A stretch of 64,000 bases of DNA from Haoranjiania flava. Lineage in GTDB: Bacteria > Bacteroidota > Bacteroidia > Chitinophagales > Chitinophagaceae. The stretch is taken from positions 1-64,000 of the forward strand of contig NZ_JAOTPL010000015.1 in the NCBI RefSeq assembly GCF_025631005.1, in the 5' to 3' direction. The notes under the pieces were generated by a model that worked only from the letters and a program-made list of their open reading frames with translations, did no database searches and had not been told where the DNA came from. Shown piece after piece: positions 53,973 to 62,438 of this stretch. The translations under genes and the position numbers were made by a program. The stretch's first letter is position 1, and each line of letters begins with the position of its first letter.

Positions 53973-54168
53973 AACTTTGCGTCCGCTACTTTATCCTGGT
54001 GTTTAATAATTTGGAATAGTGCGAACTTCGCATTCGCTTCCTGCAGCAAATTTACAGAACTTACTGCCTATATTTGAAGATACTTTTTTAAAACCAAAAC
54101 AGTTTATTATTAAGGATTTAAATAAATCAGGTACGCTTTTTGCAAGATAATTACTAAAGATAAATATT

Positions 54169-54567
54169 ATGGAAGGGTTTAAATCAAACATCGAAAAAGA
54201 CACTTTAGCAAATGAAAATTTCCGCCAGGTATTGTACACAGGCAAACATTCACAGCTTGTGCTGATGAGTATTGCACCAGGCAGCGAGATCGGTATAGAA
54301 ACACACAAGGAAAACGACCAGTTCTTTCGTTTTGAGGCTGGAGAAGGCTATGTTTTGATAGATGGTAACCAATATGATGTTTCAGATGGCGATGCGGTGA
54401 TTGTTCCTGCAGGGGCAGAACACAACGTTGTAAACAAATCAAGCTCTGAGGCGCTGAAACTGTATACACTTTATTCTCCTCCACACCACAAAGACGGTAT
54501 TGTGCGCAGCACAAAGGAAGACGCAGAGGCTAATGAAGAAGATTTTGACGGACAGACTACTGAATAG
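54169..54567 (+). CDS. Cupin-domain protein
   Basis: A 132-residue single-domain cupin. Motif 1 is seen as GSEIGIETHKENDQFFRFE (metal-binding His and Glu) and motif 2 as GDAVIVPAGAEHNVVN. The C-terminal tail is acidic (DAEANEEDFDG). Such small cupins have many roles and no reaction can be assigned. A clear terminator follows. Confidence 0.88.
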   Translation: MEGFKSNIEKDTLANENFRQVLYTGKHSQLVLMSIAPGSEIGIETHKENDQFFRFEAGEGYVLIDGNQYDVSDGDAVIVPAGAEHNVVNKSSSEALKLYTLYSPPHHKDGIVRSTKEDAEANEEDFDGQTTE

Positions 54568-54585
54568 CTATAAAACTATCAATGG

Positions 54586-54616
54586 AAGCAGGTGGATTTT
54601 TCTGCCTGCTTTTTTG
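54586..54616 (+). terminator. Terminator of the cupin gene
   Basis: AAGCAGG (54586-54592) pairs with CCTGCTT (54605-54611), followed by TTTTTG. It lies 18 nt after the stop. Confidence 0.8.
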
Positions 54617-54735
54617 TATAGGGTTGTTGCTATCATTTGATTTAGACATACGATGGCATTATTTATTGCTACGCCTGAGTTTACGTGAAAGCTTCCTCAA
54701 AGGCTATTCCTGACAAGAACGTCAATAATAATGCA

Positions 54736-54800
54736 CATGCAATAACCCTTAATGATTAAAATATTTATACCAGGCGGGAATGCGTATTCTGCCGATAACT
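54736..54800 (-). repeat. Probable decayed copy of the palindromic repeat, reverse orientation
   Basis: CATGCAATAACC (54736-54747) resembles the complement of the repeat's right arm, and TATACCAGGCGGGAATGCG (54766-54784) resembles the complement of its core. The second stem arm is lost. It would be the only known copy of the family on the minus strand in this window. Confidence 0.35.
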
Positions 54801-54858
54801 ACCGGGAAAGCTGGAAAACAAATAAAAACCTACATGAAATAAGAAATTTTTAAGGCAG

Positions 54859-55185
54859 TTAGCCTTCATCCGGTTGGTTTTCATTATCTTTTTTATAAAA
54901 CAATATGCCCTCTTCGCGAATATGTTTTAGAAGGGCAATGTTGTTTATGGTAGCGATATGCTGTACATCGAATTTATACAAAAAACCTAATGCTTCCAGT
55001 TGCTCTTCAAGTAAATATATGCTGTCTGTTGACAGATTTTTTCCGGCAACTACAAGGTCAATATCAGAGCCGTTTCTATAATTCCCTTTGGCTCTTGAGC
55101 CATATAGAATAGCCTCTTCCACAAAATTGTTTTGCGAAAAAACGCGCTGAATTTCTTTAATAATATTTTGGTCTAAGCCGTACAT
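54859..55185 (-). CDS. MNT-type nucleotidyltransferase (HI0073-like)
   Basis: About 108 residues with the minimal-nucleotidyltransferase signature GSRAKGNYRNGSDIDLVV (GS-x10-DxD, about 35-52), which binds Mg-NTP. It belongs with the HI0074-like partner gene immediately upstream. Such pairs are related to HEPN/MNT toxin-antitoxin systems, where the MNT protein can modify the partner; whether this pair acts so is unknown. The start at 55185 (MYGLDQNI) is chosen because a longer frame would overlap the partner gene with low-complexity sequence. Confidence 0.82.
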   Translation of the reverse strand: MYGLDQNIIKEIQRVFSQNNFVEEAILYGSRAKGNYRNGSDIDLVVAGKNLSTDSIYLLEEQLEALGFLYKFDVQHIATINNIALLKHIREEGILFYKKDNENQPDEG

Positions 55186-55210
55186 TGTTTGGAATTTATT
55201 GAGAAGTTTT

Positions 55211-55618
55211 TTATATTTCTTTTTCCAGTCTTGTCTCAAGCTGTTGAAATAAAATATGGTAATTGCTGAAAATAGCTTTTGCAATCTCTTCAGCAGTTGC
55301 TTCATCGTATATTTGCGAAGTACGTTCACGCGATCTTTTTATGCCTCTCCATCCATCTTCGTCATTGATATACCCATCCTGGAGCGCCTGCTGCAATACA
55401 GGATTAGGGCCTGCAATGTCGGTATAGCCTTTGTATCGTAGCAGATCCTGCAAAGTTTTCCAGGCTAATTCATAAGTGTATTCAAATCGCTGAATAAGCC
55501 CTTCTGCCTCCAGTTCACTTAAATCTTCAAGTGACTTATTCTCTACAACTTCCAACAGTTTTTTGAGCGCTTTTTTAAAACTATGAAATCTTTGTTGCCA
55601 GCGTATATCTGTTTCCAT
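55211..55618 (-). CDS. HI0074-family nucleotidyltransferase substrate-binding protein
   Basis: A 135-residue all-helical protein of the HI0074 family. EGLIQRFEYTYELAWKTLQD (about 40-59) is the characteristic segment, followed by GWRGIKRSRERTSQIYDE. It forms a complex with the MNT-type partner encoded 25 nt downstream. It lacks an obvious R-x4-6-H HEPN RNase motif in the expected place. Confidence 0.87.
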   Translation of the reverse strand: METDIRWQQRFHSFKKALKKLLEVVENKSLEDLSELEAEGLIQRFEYTYELAWKTLQDLLRYKGYTDIAGPNPVLQQALQDGYINDEDGWRGIKRSRERTSQIYDEATAEEIAKAIFSNYHILFQQLETRLEKEI

Positions 55619-55653
55619 AAGAGCATTTTATCAAAAATACATTTAGTTTATAA

Positions 55654-55690
55654 ATAAAAAAAGCAGCTGGGCGATCAGCTGCTTTTTATT
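55654..55690 (-). terminator. dnaK terminator
   Basis: AGCAGCT (55662-55668) pairs with AGCTGCT (55677-55683) with flanking A/T extension, and the minus strand continues as a run of T. It lies 17 nt beyond the dnaK stop. Confidence 0.8.
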
Positions 55691-55706
55691 AAATTTTCAA
55701 TACTCA

Positions 55707-57617
55707 CTACTTCACTTCCTCAAATTCTGCGTCCTGTACATTATCGCCGCCGCCGGCAGTATTGCCCTGTTCAGGCCCTTGTTGTGCGCCTGCATTTGGC
55801 TGGCCGTCCTGCGGCTGCTGTGTTTTATAGATGTCTTCACTTGCAGCAGTCCATGCTGTATTCATCTCTTCAATAGCCTTATCTATTGCAGCAATGTCCT
55901 GCAGTTTGTGTGCTTCTTTCAGTTTGGTCAGAGCGCTGTCGATCGGTTCTTTTTTATCGGCAGGGATTTTATCTCCGAATTCCTTGACCTGTTTTTCAGT
56001 CTGGAATATCAAAGCGTCTGCCTGGTTCAGTTTATCAACTTTCTCTCTTTCTGCTTTATCGGAAGCCTCGTTGGCTTTAGCCTCAGCTTTCATTTTTTCG
56101 ATCTCTTCTTTGTTCAGGCCGCTTCCTGCTTCAATACGTATTTTCTGTTCCTTGCCTGTACCTTTATCCTTGGCAGTTACGTTAAGGATGCCGTTGGCAT
56201 CAATGTCGAAAGTAACTTCAATCTGAGGTACACCGCGCGGAGCCGGTGGAATACCGTCTAAGTTAAACACACCCAGGCTCTTGTTGTCCTTAGCCATGGA
56301 GCGCTCACCCTGTAATACATGGATCTGCACGCCGGGCTGGTTGTCGCTTGCCGTAGAGAACACTTCTTTCTTCTGGGTAGGGATGGTAGTGTTGGCAGGT
56401 ATCATTGGCGTCATAACGCTTCCCATAGTTTCTATACCTAAGGTCAGCGGGGTAACGTCGAGCAGCAATACATCTTTCACTTCACCCGTTAATACCGCGC
56501 CCTGGATTGCTGCACCAATGGCAACTACTTCATCAGGGTTTACACCTTTGTGCGGTTTCTTTCCGAAGAACTGTTCAACCAGTTCCTGCACTTTAGGGAT
56601 ACGTGTAGAACCGCCCACCAGGATTATTTCATCAATTTCAGATTTTGAATAGCCTGCATCTTTCAGAGCCACTTCACAAGGTTTCAGGCATCTTTCAAAC
56701 AAGCTGTCTGATAACTGCTCAAATTTTGCCCTTGATAATTTTCTTACCAGGTGTTTAGGCACACCGTCAACAGCAGTGATGTAAGGCAGGTTTATTTCTG
56801 TTTCTGTGGAAGAAGACAATTCAATCTTAGCTTTTTCAGCTGCTTCTTTCAAACGCTGCCATGCCATAGGGTCTTTGCGCAGATCAATGGCTTCATCATT
56901 TTTAAATTCATTTGCCAGCCAGTCCATGATCACTTTATCAAAGTCGTCACCACCCAGGTGTGTGTCCCCGTTGGTAGATTTTACTTCAAAAACACCATCA
57001 CCGAGGTCAAGAATGGAGATATCAAAAGTACCGCCACCCAGGTCAAATACTGCGATCTTGTGTTCCCTGCCACCTTTGTCCAGGCCATAGGCTAACGCTG
57101 CTGCTGTGGGTTCATTTACAATACGGCGCACGTTCAGCCCTGCGATCTCGCCGGCTTCTTTGGTAGCCTGGCGCTGAGAATCGTTGAAATATGCAGGTAC
57201 AGTGATCACAGCTTCGTTCACTTCCTGTCCAAGATAGTCTTCTGCAGTTTTTTTCATCTTCTGCAGGATCATAGCAGAAATTTCCTGCGGAGTGTAATGC
57301 CGGCCTTCGATTTCCACGCGCACAGTATCATTGTCGCCTTTTACTATTTTATAACTTTCGTGTTCTTTTTCAGAACCAATTTCATCGTACTTACGGCCCA
57401 TGAATCTTTTGATACTCATGATCGTATTTTCAGGGTTAGTAATGGCCTGGCGTTTTGCAGGATCACCCACTTTACGTTCGCCGTTCTTTAAAAAAGCAAC
57501 GATGGAAGGCGTGGTACGGCGGCCTTCTTCATTGGCAATTACAACAGGTTCGTTACCTTCCATTACGGAAACGCAACTGTTAGTTGTACCTAAGTCTATT
57601 CCTATAATCTTTCCCAT
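55707..57617 (-). CDS. dnaK: Chaperone protein DnaK (Hsp70)
   Basis: A 636-residue Hsp70. The nucleotide-binding domain (1-380) has GIDLGTTNSCVSVMEG, IFDLGGGTFDISILD-like DLGGGTFD and VGGSTRIPKVQ. The substrate-binding beta domain (about 390-505) is followed by the helical lid, and the protein ends in the acidic DNVQDAEFEEVK, equivalent to the EEVD-like tail. Folds and protects proteins with DnaJ and GrpE, neither of which is in the window. No heat-shock element such as CIRCE was seen upstream. Single gene. Confidence 0.97.
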   Translation of the reverse strand: MGKIIGIDLGTTNSCVSVMEGNEPVVIANEEGRRTTPSIVAFLKNGERKVGDPAKRQAITNPENTIMSIKRFMGRKYDEIGSEKEHESYKIVKGDNDTVRVEIEGRHYTPQEISAMILQKMKKTAEDYLGQEVNEAVITVPAYFNDSQRQATKEAGEIAGLNVRRIVNEPTAAALAYGLDKGGREHKIAVFDLGGGTFDISILDLGDGVFEVKSTNGDTHLGGDDFDKVIMDWLANEFKNDEAIDLRKDPMAWQRLKEAAEKAKIELSSSTETEINLPYITAVDGVPKHLVRKLSRAKFEQLSDSLFERCLKPCEVALKDAGYSKSEIDEIILVGGSTRIPKVQELVEQFFGKKPHKGVNPDEVVAIGAAIQGAVLTGEVKDVLLLDVTPLTLGIETMGSVMTPMIPANTTIPTQKKEVFSTASDNQPGVQIHVLQGERSMAKDNKSLGVFNLDGIPPAPRGVPQIEVTFDIDANGILNVTAKDKGTGKEQKIRIEAGSGLNKEEIEKMKAEAKANEASDKAEREKVDKLNQADALIFQTEKQVKEFGDKIPADKKEPIDSALTKLKEAHKLQDIAAIDKAIEEMNTAWTAASEDIYKTQQPQDGQPNAGAQQGPEQGNTAGGGDNVQDAEFEEVK

Positions 57618-57918
57618 ATTCTTAAATTGTATTTTTATTGTTTAAATATTACAGTTCATTTTGTTCAATCTTTGTGCCATAGCGGCATGTATGGAAATAA
57701 TGTCAGTGTATTGTTTATAAATCTTTTAAATAAATATATTTTGGCAGATTCGTTAAATGATTGATTGCCAGTTTGACCAGAGGAGAATTGTTTTTAATCC
57801 TACCGCATTTATGAACGTCTAACAGGCAGTATACAGTGAATAAATGATAAATTGAGTGTGTTAAAATATGCTCATTTTGATTAACAGCAACCTGATTAAA
57901 AACCTAAAAAGCTTTCAG
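57618..57918. other. Gene-free stretch upstream of dnaK
   Basis: About 300 nt of AT-rich sequence that should hold the promoters of dnaK and of the divergent IDW-repeat gene. No CIRCE palindrome, no family repeat and no strict TAnnTTTG box were found. Confidence 0.5.
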
Positions 57919-58356
57919 ATGAAGTCAACAATAATATCTTTTACAGCATGCTTTATTTTCCTGTTTTCGGTGAACACCACATCAGCACAGGCAAAAGATA
58001 CCATGGCGCATAGTAATAACCCACAGCTAAATGTGGGCGAGATTGTCAATGTGATGAACCAGATTACCAGGGTTTTAAAAAATATTCCTGTGGAAGCCGT
58101 TGCCGACAAAGCAGTGGTGGTAACCAAAGACGCCATATCTTCCATTGACTGGAACAATATAAAACAGGAAACCGTGCAGGAACTGAAAGATGCACAAAGC
58201 GAGCTTAAAAAAATCGACTGGAATGACGTAGGCAATCAACTTACTGTTGCCATCAATGAAGCTCAGAAAACCATCAATTCCATTGATTGGGGAAAAATAG
58301 GCGATCAAATTCAAAAAGCCAATGAAAAGATCGATAAGGTGATCCATACAAAATAG
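57919..58356 (+). CDS. Exported protein with IDW repeats
   Basis: About 145 residues with a signal peptide (MKSTIISFTACFIFLFSVNTTSAQ). The mature part has three repeats each starting with I-D-W: SIDWNNIKQE, KIDWNDVGNQ and SIDWGKIGDQ, spaced by 24-26 residues and rich in Lys, Glu and Gln, likely amphipathic helices. No known family was recognised. It lies divergently from dnaK, which might point to an envelope-stress context, but this is weak. The start at 57919 places the signal peptide at the N terminus. Confidence 0.6.
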   Translation: MKSTIISFTACFIFLFSVNTTSAQAKDTMAHSNNPQLNVGEIVNVMNQITRVLKNIPVEAVADKAVVVTKDAISSIDWNNIKQETVQELKDAQSELKKIDWNDVGNQLTVAINEAQKTINSIDWGKIGDQIQKANEKIDKVIHTK

Positions 58357-58377
58357 TTTTTGTTTTATTTAGTTTTA

Positions 58378-58413
58378 AGAGGCTGAAGCAATAACTGCGG
58401 CAGCCTCTTTTTA
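58378..58413 (+). terminator. Terminator of the IDW-repeat gene
   Basis: AGAGGCTG (58378-58385) pairs with CAGCCTCT (58401-58408), followed by TTTTATT. Confidence 0.8.
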
Positions 58414-58614
58414 TTACGTTTTTTCAGTTTATTCCGTAAACGATACCCAAAAGAAATTATTTCCGGGTAACAGTGTTTTGCAGCTTTCCCGCTATAAACT
58501 GCTAATTGACAATTACCAACAATCAGTTTTTCTGAAGATATACCTGGATGCATGGAATTTTGCAACCAGCCCTTTTGCATCGCAGCAAAAATTTCATTTT
58601 TTATAAAATTGCTT

Positions 58615-58622
58615 TACCTTTG
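58615..58622 (+). promoter_or_regulatory. -7 box just before guaB
   Basis: TACCTTTG matches TAnnTTTG and ends 3 nt before the guaB ATG at 58626, implying a leaderless or almost leaderless transcript. No clear -33 TTTG. Confidence 0.45.
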
Positions 58623-58625
58623 CGC

Positions 58626-60113
58626 ATGGCAACAATAAATCCCGATTCTACAGCACAAAAAAGGTTTTACGGCACCGGCCTCACATTCGATGATGTACTG
58701 ATGATGCCGAATTACAGCGATGTCTTACCCAAAGATGTAAACATTCAGACACAACTTACCAAAAACATCAGGCTCAATATTCCCATGCTCTCTGCAGCTA
58801 TGGATACAGTTACTGAAGCGCAGATGGCCATTGCCCTGGCCAGAGAAGGCGGCGTGGGTATTTTGCATAAAAGCATGTCTATTGAGCGGCAGGCAGAGCA
58901 GGCGCGCAAGGTAAAGAGAAGTGAAAGCGGCCTGATACTCGATCCGGTGACTATGGGCCCGGATGCCACTATTGGCGAGGCTTTGCGCATGATGAAGGAA
59001 AATAAGATCGGGGGTATTCCTGTTGTGGATGAAAATTTTCTCCTGGTAGGCATTCTCACCAACCGCGATCTTCGTTTTGAGACGAATATGAAGAAAAAGG
59101 TCAGTGAGATCATGACAAAAGATAACCTGGTTGTGGCGCCGGAAGGCACTGATCTGAGGAAAGCTGAGAAAATCTTCCGCCAGAATAAAGTAGAAAAGCT
59201 ACCGGTGGTAGATAAAAAAGGCAAGCTTACAGGCCTGATCACTTATCGGGATATTTTACAGGTGCAGAACAATCCCAATGCTGTGAAAGATGAATTCGGC
59301 AGGCTGGTTGTGGGCGGGGCGCTGGGCATTACCAACGACCTGCTGGAACGCGCTGAAGCGCTGATGCACGTAGGCGTGGATGTGGTAACGCTCGACAGCT
59401 CGCACGGGCACAGCAAGGGCGTAGTAGACGCATTGAAAAAACTCAAATCGAATTTTAAAGAATTGCAGGTAATTGCGGGAAATGTAGCAACGGCAGCGGG
59501 CGCTAAAATGCTGGCAGATGCAGGCGCTGATGCGGTAAAAGTAGGTATCGGCCCAGGATCTATCTGTACCACGCGGATCATTGCAGGCGCAGGCGTACCG
59601 CAGCTTTCGGCTATTATGGATGTGGCCGGTGCATTGAAACCGAGAAACATTCCGGTGATTGCAGACGGTGGTATACGCTACACCGGAGACCTGGTTAAAG
59701 CACTGGCTGCAGGTGGCGATGTGGTCATGATGGGAAGCATTTTTGCAGGAACCGAGGAAAGCCCCGGAGAAACCATTATTTACGAAGGAAGAAAATTCAA
59801 ACAATACCGTGGCATGGGCAGCATTGGCGCCATGCAGCAGGGTAGTGGCGACCGTTATTTCCAGGACGAAGTGGAAGCAAAGAAGCTGGTGCCGGAAGGT
59901 ATAGAAGGACGCGTAGCTTACAAAGGTTACGTAAGTGAGATTGTGGCCCAGTTTGTTGGCGGCTTGCGTGCCGGTATGGGGCTTACAGGATCTAAAGATA
60001 TCCGTGCTTTGCAACAGGCTACCTTTGTACAGATCACCAATGCGGGCATGCGTGAGAGCCATGCGCACGACGTGGAGATCACCAAGGAATCGCCTAACTA
60101 CAGCCGCAAGTAA
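58626..60113 (+). CDS. guaB: Inosine-5'-monophosphate dehydrogenase
   Basis: A 495-residue NAD-dependent enzyme for the first step of GMP synthesis from IMP. The core barrel has LTFDDVLMMPNYSDV, the active-site loop GPGSICTTRIIAGAGVPQ with the catalytic Cys, and the flap GSIGAMQQGSGDRYF. Two CBS domains (about 90-210) are inserted, for allosteric nucleotide binding. Start at 58626 (MATINPDSTAQK) is preferred; the longer frame lies upstream of the -7 box. Its terminator at 60136 is shared with htpG. Confidence 0.97.
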   Translation: MATINPDSTAQKRFYGTGLTFDDVLMMPNYSDVLPKDVNIQTQLTKNIRLNIPMLSAAMDTVTEAQMAIALAREGGVGILHKSMSIERQAEQARKVKRSESGLILDPVTMGPDATIGEALRMMKENKIGGIPVVDENFLLVGILTNRDLRFETNMKKKVSEIMTKDNLVVAPEGTDLRKAEKIFRQNKVEKLPVVDKKGKLTGLITYRDILQVQNNPNAVKDEFGRLVVGGALGITNDLLERAEALMHVGVDVVTLDSSHGHSKGVVDALKKLKSNFKELQVIAGNVATAAGAKMLADAGADAVKVGIGPGSICTTRIIAGAGVPQLSAIMDVAGALKPRNIPVIADGGIRYTGDLVKALAAGGDVVMMGSIFAGTEESPGETIIYEGRKFKQYRGMGSIGAMQQGSGDRYFQDEVEAKKLVPEGIEGRVAYKGYVSEIVAQFVGGLRAGMGLTGSKDIRALQQATFVQITNAGMRESHAHDVEITKESPNYSRK

Positions 60114-60135
60114 ATTTCAAAAGTTTTACTACAAT

Positions 60136-60175
60136 AAAAAAAGTACCCGTAGAAAAGATCCGGGTACTTTTTTTG
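60136..60175. terminator. Bidirectional terminator of guaB and htpG
   Basis: AAGTACCCG (60141-60149) pairs with CGGGTACTT (60161-60169), a 9 bp stem, with A and T runs on either side. Confidence 0.85.
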
Positions 60176-60191
60176 TATAGGTTTAATAGTA

Positions 60192-62000
60192 TTATTTCAT
60201 CATCTCCACGCTTCTGCTGATAAAATCCGTTAAGCTTTTGCCTTTCAATAAACCTTGTGAAAGCAGCGCCAGGTCTGCCAGGTTGCGCACCTGGTTTTGT
60301 TGCATGGTTGTATCCGTATTCTTCAAAATATGCTGGAATATAGGATGGTTGCCGTTTACCGTAAGCGTGATCTCGTCGGGCATGTTTGCATAGAATGCTG
60401 TCATCGGGCCCCCGGCTGCACCCATGTCTTTCATCCTGCGCATCATTTCCGGGCGTGTGGCTACCACCGGCGCGGTATCGGGGCTCAGGCCTTTCACTTC
60501 TACATTTGCCGTGATCTCCGGGATGTCCAACTTGAACAATTCTTTTAGTTTATCGGTTTCTTCCTGTGATAATACACTTTCGGCTGCATCATTTTTATCA
60601 ATTAAATTGTCAGTAATATCAGCATCCACACGGGTGAATGAAACATCATTCCACTTCATTTCCATGTGATTGATAAAGGCTGCATCCACGATGGTTTCAA
60701 AACGGACTATCTTGTAGCCTTTAGCCTGCGCCGCTTTGATGTATGCATCCTGGTGCACAGGGTCTGTTGTATAGAGGATGATGTATTTATTGTCTTTGTT
60801 TTTTTGAAGGGCTTCTGTTTGGCTTTTGTATTCTTCCAGCGTGTAATATTTCTTGTCATCGCCGGCATCCTGCATTACAAAAAATTTATCTGCCTTGTCC
60901 AGGAACTTGTCTTCCGTCATCATGCCATACTTCACAAACAAGCCGATATTCTCCCATTTTTCTTCAAAAGCTGTCCTGTCCTTTTTGAAAATTTCTTCCA
61001 GCTTGTCTGCTACTTTTTTGGTGATGTAAGCGTTGATCTTTCTTACGTTCGGGTCGCCCTGTAAATAGCTTCTGCTCACATTCAGCGGTATGTCGGGGCT
61101 GTCGATCACACCATGAAGCAGCATCAGGAATTCAGGCACAATGTCTTTTACTTCATCGGTTACAAATACCTGGTTGCTGTAGAGTTGTATCTTATCTTTT
61201 TGTATTTCGTAAGATTGTTTGATCTTAGGGAAATAAAGTACGCCCGTAAGGTTAAAGGGATAGTCTACATTCAGGTGTATCCAGAACAACGGCGTTTCGC
61301 TGTACGGGTACAATTCATTGTAAAACTTCCTGTAATCTTCGTCTGTAAGTTCAGAAGGTTTTTTTATCCAGATTGGCTCGGGATTGTTTATTTGTTCATC
61401 TTTAAAGAAGATAGGCACCGGCAGGAACCGGCAGAATTTGTTCAATATATTTTTTATTCTTTCCTCTTCCAGGAATTCTTCGCTTTCTGCGTTGATGTGT
61501 AAAACAATGTCAGTACCGCGTTCGGCTTTTTCAGCTTCGCGGATTTCAAATTCAGGGTTGCCGTCACAAGTCCAGAATGTTGCAGGCTCATCTTTATAGC
61601 TTTTGGTGATTACGTCTACACGGTCGCTGACCATGAAACCGCTGTAAAAGCCAAGCCCGAAATGCCCGATAATATTGGCATCTTTATATTTTTCCAAAAA
61701 TTCTTCAGCGCTGCTGAATGCTACCTGGTTCAGGTATTTATCTACTTCTTCGGCAGTCATGCCGATGCCGCGGTCGGCAATGGTGATTGTTTTATTTTCC
61801 TTGTCGAGTTTGATGTCAATACGCAGTTCGCCAAGCTCGCCTTTCACTTCACCTTTGGAGGCAAGCGTTTTTACTTTCTGGGTAGCGTCTACTGCATTAC
61901 TGATCAGTTCGCGGAGGAAAATCTCATGATCGCTGTAAAGAAATTTTTTAATGATGGGAAAAATGTTTTCCGATTCAACTCTTATTTGTCCTTTAGCCAT
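60192..62000 (-). CDS. htpG: Chaperone protein HtpG (Hsp90)
   Basis: A 602-residue bacterial Hsp90. The GHKL ATPase domain (1-215) has ELISNAVDATQKVK, DRGIGMTAEEV and GHFGLGFYSGFMV. The middle domain (about 225-490) and C-terminal dimerisation domain complete the protein. Start at 62000 (MAKGQIRVESENIFPI) is chosen from the conserved beginning; the longer frame adds 14 unrelated residues. It refolds and stabilises client proteins together with DnaK. No charged linker, as usual in bacteria. Confidence 0.96.
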   Translation of the reverse strand: MAKGQIRVESENIFPIIKKFLYSDHEIFLRELISNAVDATQKVKTLASKGEVKGELGELRIDIKLDKENKTITIADRGIGMTAEEVDKYLNQVAFSSAEEFLEKYKDANIIGHFGLGFYSGFMVSDRVDVITKSYKDEPATFWTCDGNPEFEIREAEKAERGTDIVLHINAESEEFLEEERIKNILNKFCRFLPVPIFFKDEQINNPEPIWIKKPSELTDEDYRKFYNELYPYSETPLFWIHLNVDYPFNLTGVLYFPKIKQSYEIQKDKIQLYSNQVFVTDEVKDIVPEFLMLLHGVIDSPDIPLNVSRSYLQGDPNVRKINAYITKKVADKLEEIFKKDRTAFEEKWENIGLFVKYGMMTEDKFLDKADKFFVMQDAGDDKKYYTLEEYKSQTEALQKNKDNKYIILYTTDPVHQDAYIKAAQAKGYKIVRFETIVDAAFINHMEMKWNDVSFTRVDADITDNLIDKNDAAESVLSQEETDKLKELFKLDIPEITANVEVKGLSPDTAPVVATRPEMMRRMKDMGAAGGPMTAFYANMPDEITLTVNGNHPIFQHILKNTDTTMQQNQVRNLADLALLSQGLLKGKSLTDFISRSVEMMK

Positions 62001-62139
62001 TGTATATACATTTTTCGAGCTCATCATCAAACAAAATACCAATGATCAGCAAACTGACAGAGTGGCCGGAAAGTGAAACAACGGCTGAAAAATTGGGTAG
62101 TCACACGCCGTGGCATGAAAGTTTGTTTAGAAATATTGT

Positions 62140-62385
62140 GGTTAAATAAACTTCTGAAACACAATCGTCACGAGGGTTTGCGCAAGGAACACCGGTTTTG
62201 CCACTAAGGCTTTAAGGCGCGGAGATTTCTTTGTGAAGGTTGCATCTGCCTTGTGGTTATAGTAAAACATCTGAAACAAAGGCCAGGAGGGTTACTCCAA
62301 AAGCGGCAAGGCGCAGAGGCTACTTGTGCACATTGTTTTTGTTCGTGCCTATTCTGGTTAAATAAAGCATTTAAAACAAAGGCAA
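62140..62385 (+). repeat. Three degenerate direct repeats with GxxExxY-type motifs between
   Basis: GGTTAAATAAACTTCTGAAAC (62140, shown to 20 bases as GGTTAAATAAACTTCTGAAA), GGTTATAGTAAAACATCTGA (62255) and GGTTAAATAAAGCATTTAAA (62356) mark three starts of a decayed unit 100-115 nt long. In between lie CCACTAAGGCTTTAAGG and CTTTGTGAAGG, motifs like those at the ends of the GxxExxY element at 12231-12692. No gene is intact. Confidence 0.45.
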
Positions 62386-62438
62386 ACAATGAAAATTAGT
62401 TGTATTTTTTAGCTAACTTCACATTTGAATACTATACA

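Noticed and set aside
57915..58347. Genes on the minus strand opposite the IDW-repeat gene
   Set aside because: Cysteine-rich, no domain, fully antisense to a better gene with a signal peptide; a shadow frame.
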